From: Rapana venosa
Taxonomy: Eukaryota; Mollusca; Gastropoda; Neogastropoda; Muricidae
Length of the DNA stretch: 64,000 nt
NCBI GenBank assembly: GCA_028751875.1
Contig: CM054153.1
Span: 7,889,150 to 7,953,149 of the forward strand
Reading direction: 5' to 3'
Positions 61,859 through 64,000 of this stretch are shown one piece after another. The notes below the pieces were generated by a model. The model had not been told where the DNA came from and did not search any database. It saw only the letters and a program-made list of their open reading frames with translations. Within the stretch, counting starts at the first letter, position 1. Each line of letters begins with the position of its first letter. The position numbers were made by a program, and so were the translations under genes.

Positions 61859-61860
61859 TT
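61757..61860 (+). pseudogene. Partial, degraded duplicate of MEK exon 8 with its GT-repeat flank
   Basis: Text from ACCCAGACCTTTGGCTATAT to GATGAGGTAGATAATGGC matches exon 8 codons for PRPMAIFELLDYIVNEV and the donor region, then a GT microsatellite as after the real exon. Differences (TTTCAGC for TTTGAGC, an inserted ATGATTACAT, GCC for GTC) add a stop and shift the frame. It is a broken local duplicate about 330 bp downstream of the real exon. Confidence 0.85.
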
Positions 61861-62414
61861 GTTACCAAGCATTGTAGGGCAAGGAAGCTACTGTCTAAGC
61901 TTTTAAATGTTCATTTTTTGGCCTCATCTGATGTCAGGTAGAAGGCCAGTAGTTTTCTTTCCAGTGTCATGATTTACAAATGAAGTTCTAAGATCTACAC
62001 TGTAGAATCTCTGTTACCTTTTTCATATATCTCATAAAAGACAACAAATTCCCTTAAGGAGACATATTTAAAAGGTTTTGGAGATCAAGCGAGGACTCCT
62101 GTCTCTAAGCCATGCAGCTAGGTACATCATAAGGACTATCAATCAAACAGTTTTGATTAAAAAGGTTTTAAGAAAACGGTTCAGCTGGTTGTGACATGTT
62201 ATTTCTATATGTATAGAGTACGTGGAAAAAGTTCTCAAAGTTGAAGATTCAAGACAACTTCATCAACTCATAAACAGAAATTCTGGCAGGCGCAGCATTA
62301 CTGAAGCTAAGACAATAAAGCATTTAAAACAAACACTAATCAAAACTCTTTTAAAGACACAGATATCAGTCCTCAGCAACATGTAGTAAGTAGCACACAT
62401 TCATCATACACATA

Positions 62415-62735
62415 GGGGACAGGATAGTATGGTGGTTAGAGTAATGCATTCGTGAAGTGCTGACCCGAGTTCGAATCTCGTTCAAGAGGATTTTTCCCCT
62501 GGAGTTAACATCAGTGCCAACTCCACTCTCCCCAAAAGTTCTCAGACGAAACTATAAACCGGGGTCCTGTGTGAACGCACACAGAACATCTTGTGCTCAT
62601 TTTGGAAGAGTAGGCCATTGTGTGCCAGTGGGAACGGATGACAAAATTTACAAAACTGCATACACACAAGGACTGGATTAAAGAAAGCACGTGAGTGCTT
62701 ATTCTATTATCCATGAAATAAAAGAATAAAAGGGG
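62415..62735 (+). mobile_element. SINE family A copy (tRNA-derived, near full length)
   Basis: The head carries ATGGTGGTTAGAGTAATGC (A box) and GAGTTCGAATCTCG (a good B box). The body matches 36366-36700 throughout: GGAGTTAACATCAGTGCCAA, CTCCACTCTCCCCAAAAGTT, AACTATAAACCGGGGTCC, CAGAACATCTTGTGCTCATT, GGGAACGGATGACAAAATTT and GTGCTTATTCTATTATCC, then ATAAAAGAATAAAA. This is the best copy of the family here. Confidence 0.88.
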
Positions 62736-63223
62736 AAAAAAGTAGAAAGAAAGACATTGGAGACAGAAGAGCAAAGCACACAAATTTGTATTAATCACAG
62801 TTTCAGATATAGGCTTTGAACACTGCATGACTTGGTATTGCAAGGTTTCAAAGCATAATCGACTTGACTTGCAATGGAAAGTCAGTTCCAGTAAGTTGGC
62901 TTGATATGTCCATATCAAGATCAAGCAAGTACTTCTGTATCGAGACTTTGCTACTGGGCACAGACAGCGTAATGACCATTTGTCAAATAGTTCTGATCTC
63001 ATTGAGCTCCCCCCTCCCCCAAGCCCTATAAAACCCTGGTTGTTATTTGCACACAACAGAACTTGAGAGCTCTTGAGAGTGATGTTAAAAACTTGTGAAT
63101 ATATTTACATAATCAGTAATGCATATGAGAGGATTTGCATATAATCATGTGGCAACTGTAGAAGTCTTTCTTCAGGATGTTTGTGCTGTGTAACACTGGA
63201 TATTTTTTTCTTGTCTCTTTCAG

Positions 63224-63285
63224 CCACCACCCACCCTCCCCAAAGGCTGCTTCTCAGATGAATTTGTTGACTTTGTAGAAAGATG
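63224..63285 (+). CDS. MAP2K1: MEK exon 9 (residues 326-345 and two bases of 346)
   Basis: 62 nt, starting in phase 0 and ending with TG of codon 346. It encodes PPPTLPKGCFSDEFVDFVER, the conserved PPP-L-P and F-x-D-F-V segment of the kinase C-lobe. Acceptor CTCTTTCAG (a proper pyrimidine tract), donor GTAAGC. Codon 346 would be Cys or Trp depending on the next exon, outside the window. Confidence 0.96.
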
Positions 63286-63454
63286 GTAAGCTTGTTTTAC
63301 TTTTTTCTATGGATATTGTTCTGGTTTGATAAAAAGAGAGAAGGGGGCAGGGGCCTACTAGGTGTGTGTGTGTGCGCACGCGTGCGTGTGTGTGTGACTG
63401 TGTGTGTGTATGTTCTGGGGGGCTGTGGGGGGAGAGGAGTTCGTTCCTTGGCTA

Positions 63455-63930
63455 TCCAGAGGGAAGCAAAATTGTCAGGGAATTGGCAGGGAAGTAAAAT
63501 TAACAGAAAAGTGTGTGTGTGTGCGTGCGTGCGTGTGCGTGCATGCGTGCATACGTGTGCGCGCATGGTTTTGAAATCTGTTCATTATGTTTAAGGAGAG
63601 TTGCATGCCTGTAAATGATTGAGTGCAAGCGCTTCGATTTGTTTTTGTTTTTTTACAAGATTCAGCGCTATATAAATTCCATATATTATCATTATTATTA
63701 AAAGTGAAACAGGGAAGTGAAATTGAAAGGAAAGTGAATTTAAGAGGGAAGTGAAATTAAGAAGGAAGTGAAATTAAGAGGGAAAGGGAAATACACAGGT
63801 AAGTAAAATAACCAGGAAAGTGAAATAAACAGGGAAGTGAAATAAACAGAAGTGAAACTGAAGTAAAATAAACGGAAGTGAAACTGAAGGGAAGTGAAAT
63901 AAACAGGGAAGTGAAACTGACAGGGTTGCA
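63455..63930 (+). repeat. GGGAAGTGAAAT-type minisatellite, split by a LINE tail
   Basis: Units of about 15-18 bp (CAGGGAAGTGAAATAAA, GAGGGAAGTGAAATTAA) fill 63700-63930. A few units also occur at 63460-63510 before the inserted LINE tail. The 84-codon Phe/Ser-rich frame on the minus strand is an artefact of this repeat. Confidence 0.85.
63512..63700 (+). mobile_element. CR1/L2-like LINE 3' tail, clean 5'-truncated copy
   Basis: It begins within the GT/GTGC microsatellite that belongs to the element's 3' UTR, then GCGCGCATGGTTTTGAAATC, AAGGAGAGTTGCATGCCTGT, AAATGATTGAGTGCAAGCGC, TTCAGCGCTATATAAATTCC and a TTATCATTATTATTA end. A 7-bp AAAAGTG flanks it at 63507-63513 and 63700-63706, consistent with a target-site duplication. 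Same family as 20398-21385. Confidence 0.85.
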
Positions 63931-64000
63931 AGGGGAGGGGGTTAAAGGCAGAATTTTGTACTTTACTTTTTGTGATATGCTTTGAGCACATCACTTGGAT

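Larger units (their letters stand above)
61468..63223 (+). other. MEK intron 8
   Basis: GTGGGT...TTTCAG, 1.8 kb. It begins with (GT)n at 61482-61504. A diverged partial duplicate of exon 8 is visible at 61757-61815 (CAGACCTTTGGCTATATTTC, AGCTTTTAGATTACATGATT, GATGAGGTAGATAA), followed by another (GT)n at 61829-61858. A SINE A copy lies at 62415-62735. Confidence 0.85.
63286..64000 (+). other. MEK intron 9 (5' part)
   Basis: GTAAGC... It contains (GT)n at 63362-63415, a minisatellite interrupted by a LINE tail, and no further exon before the window ends. Confidence 0.8.

Noticed and set aside
63740..63994. 84-codon Phe/Ser-rich frame on the minus strand
   Set aside because: It translates the GGGAAGTGAAAT minisatellite.

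Overview
This is eukaryotic, animal nuclear DNA. It holds one confident protein-coding gene, a nine-exon 5' portion of a MAP2K1/2 (MEK, MAP kinase kinase) orthologue on the + strand from 38178 to 63285, continuing past the right edge. Single-copy MEK with vertebrate-like exon phases, CR1/L2-type and RTE-like retrotransposon pieces, a Ty3/Gypsy remnant, several tRNA-derived SINE families and very abundant (GT)n and poly(G) tracts suggest a lophotrochozoan invertebrate, perhaps a mollusc. That placement is inference, not something the sequence proves.

Layout. 1-19270: sequence of visibly poor base quality (over-extended homopolymers, degraded copies of repeats that are clean elsewhere). It holds repeat copies, CA/GT/CT microsatellites, two GC-rich islands and one convincing orphan exon on the minus strand (14146-14354). 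19270-38170: clean intergenic DNA dominated by mobile elements: a tandem array of tRNA-like modules, a 5'-truncated CR1/L2-like LINE, a LINE split by an AT-rich insertion, a Gypsy remnant, a long RTE-like reverse-transcriptase pseudogene, a further LINE tail and several SINEs. 38178-64000: the MEK gene. Intron 1 carries an antisense LINE pseudogene and a pile-up of SINEs; intron 2 is full of GT/CA microsatellites; intron 4 contains a 2.7-kb minisatellite of a 28-bp unit; intron 6 contains a SINE with a tRNA-like A box joined to a 5S rRNA segment and flanked by a perfect 10-bp target-site duplication; intron 7 ends in six tandem copies of its own 3' splice site; intron 9 has a LINE tail inserted inside a short minisatellite.

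The MEK exons join in frame into 345 residues plus two bases, with all kinase landmarks intact (glycine loop, catalytic Lys98, Glu115, HRD Asp191, DFG Asp209, activation-loop Ser219/Ser223). The last ~50 residues should lie beyond 64000. The most unusual signals are the tandemly duplicated acceptor of exon 8 with a NAGNAG site, the use of (GT)n tracts in place of polypyrimidine tracts at several MEK acceptors, the tRNA/5S chimeric SINE, and the array of tRNA-like modules.
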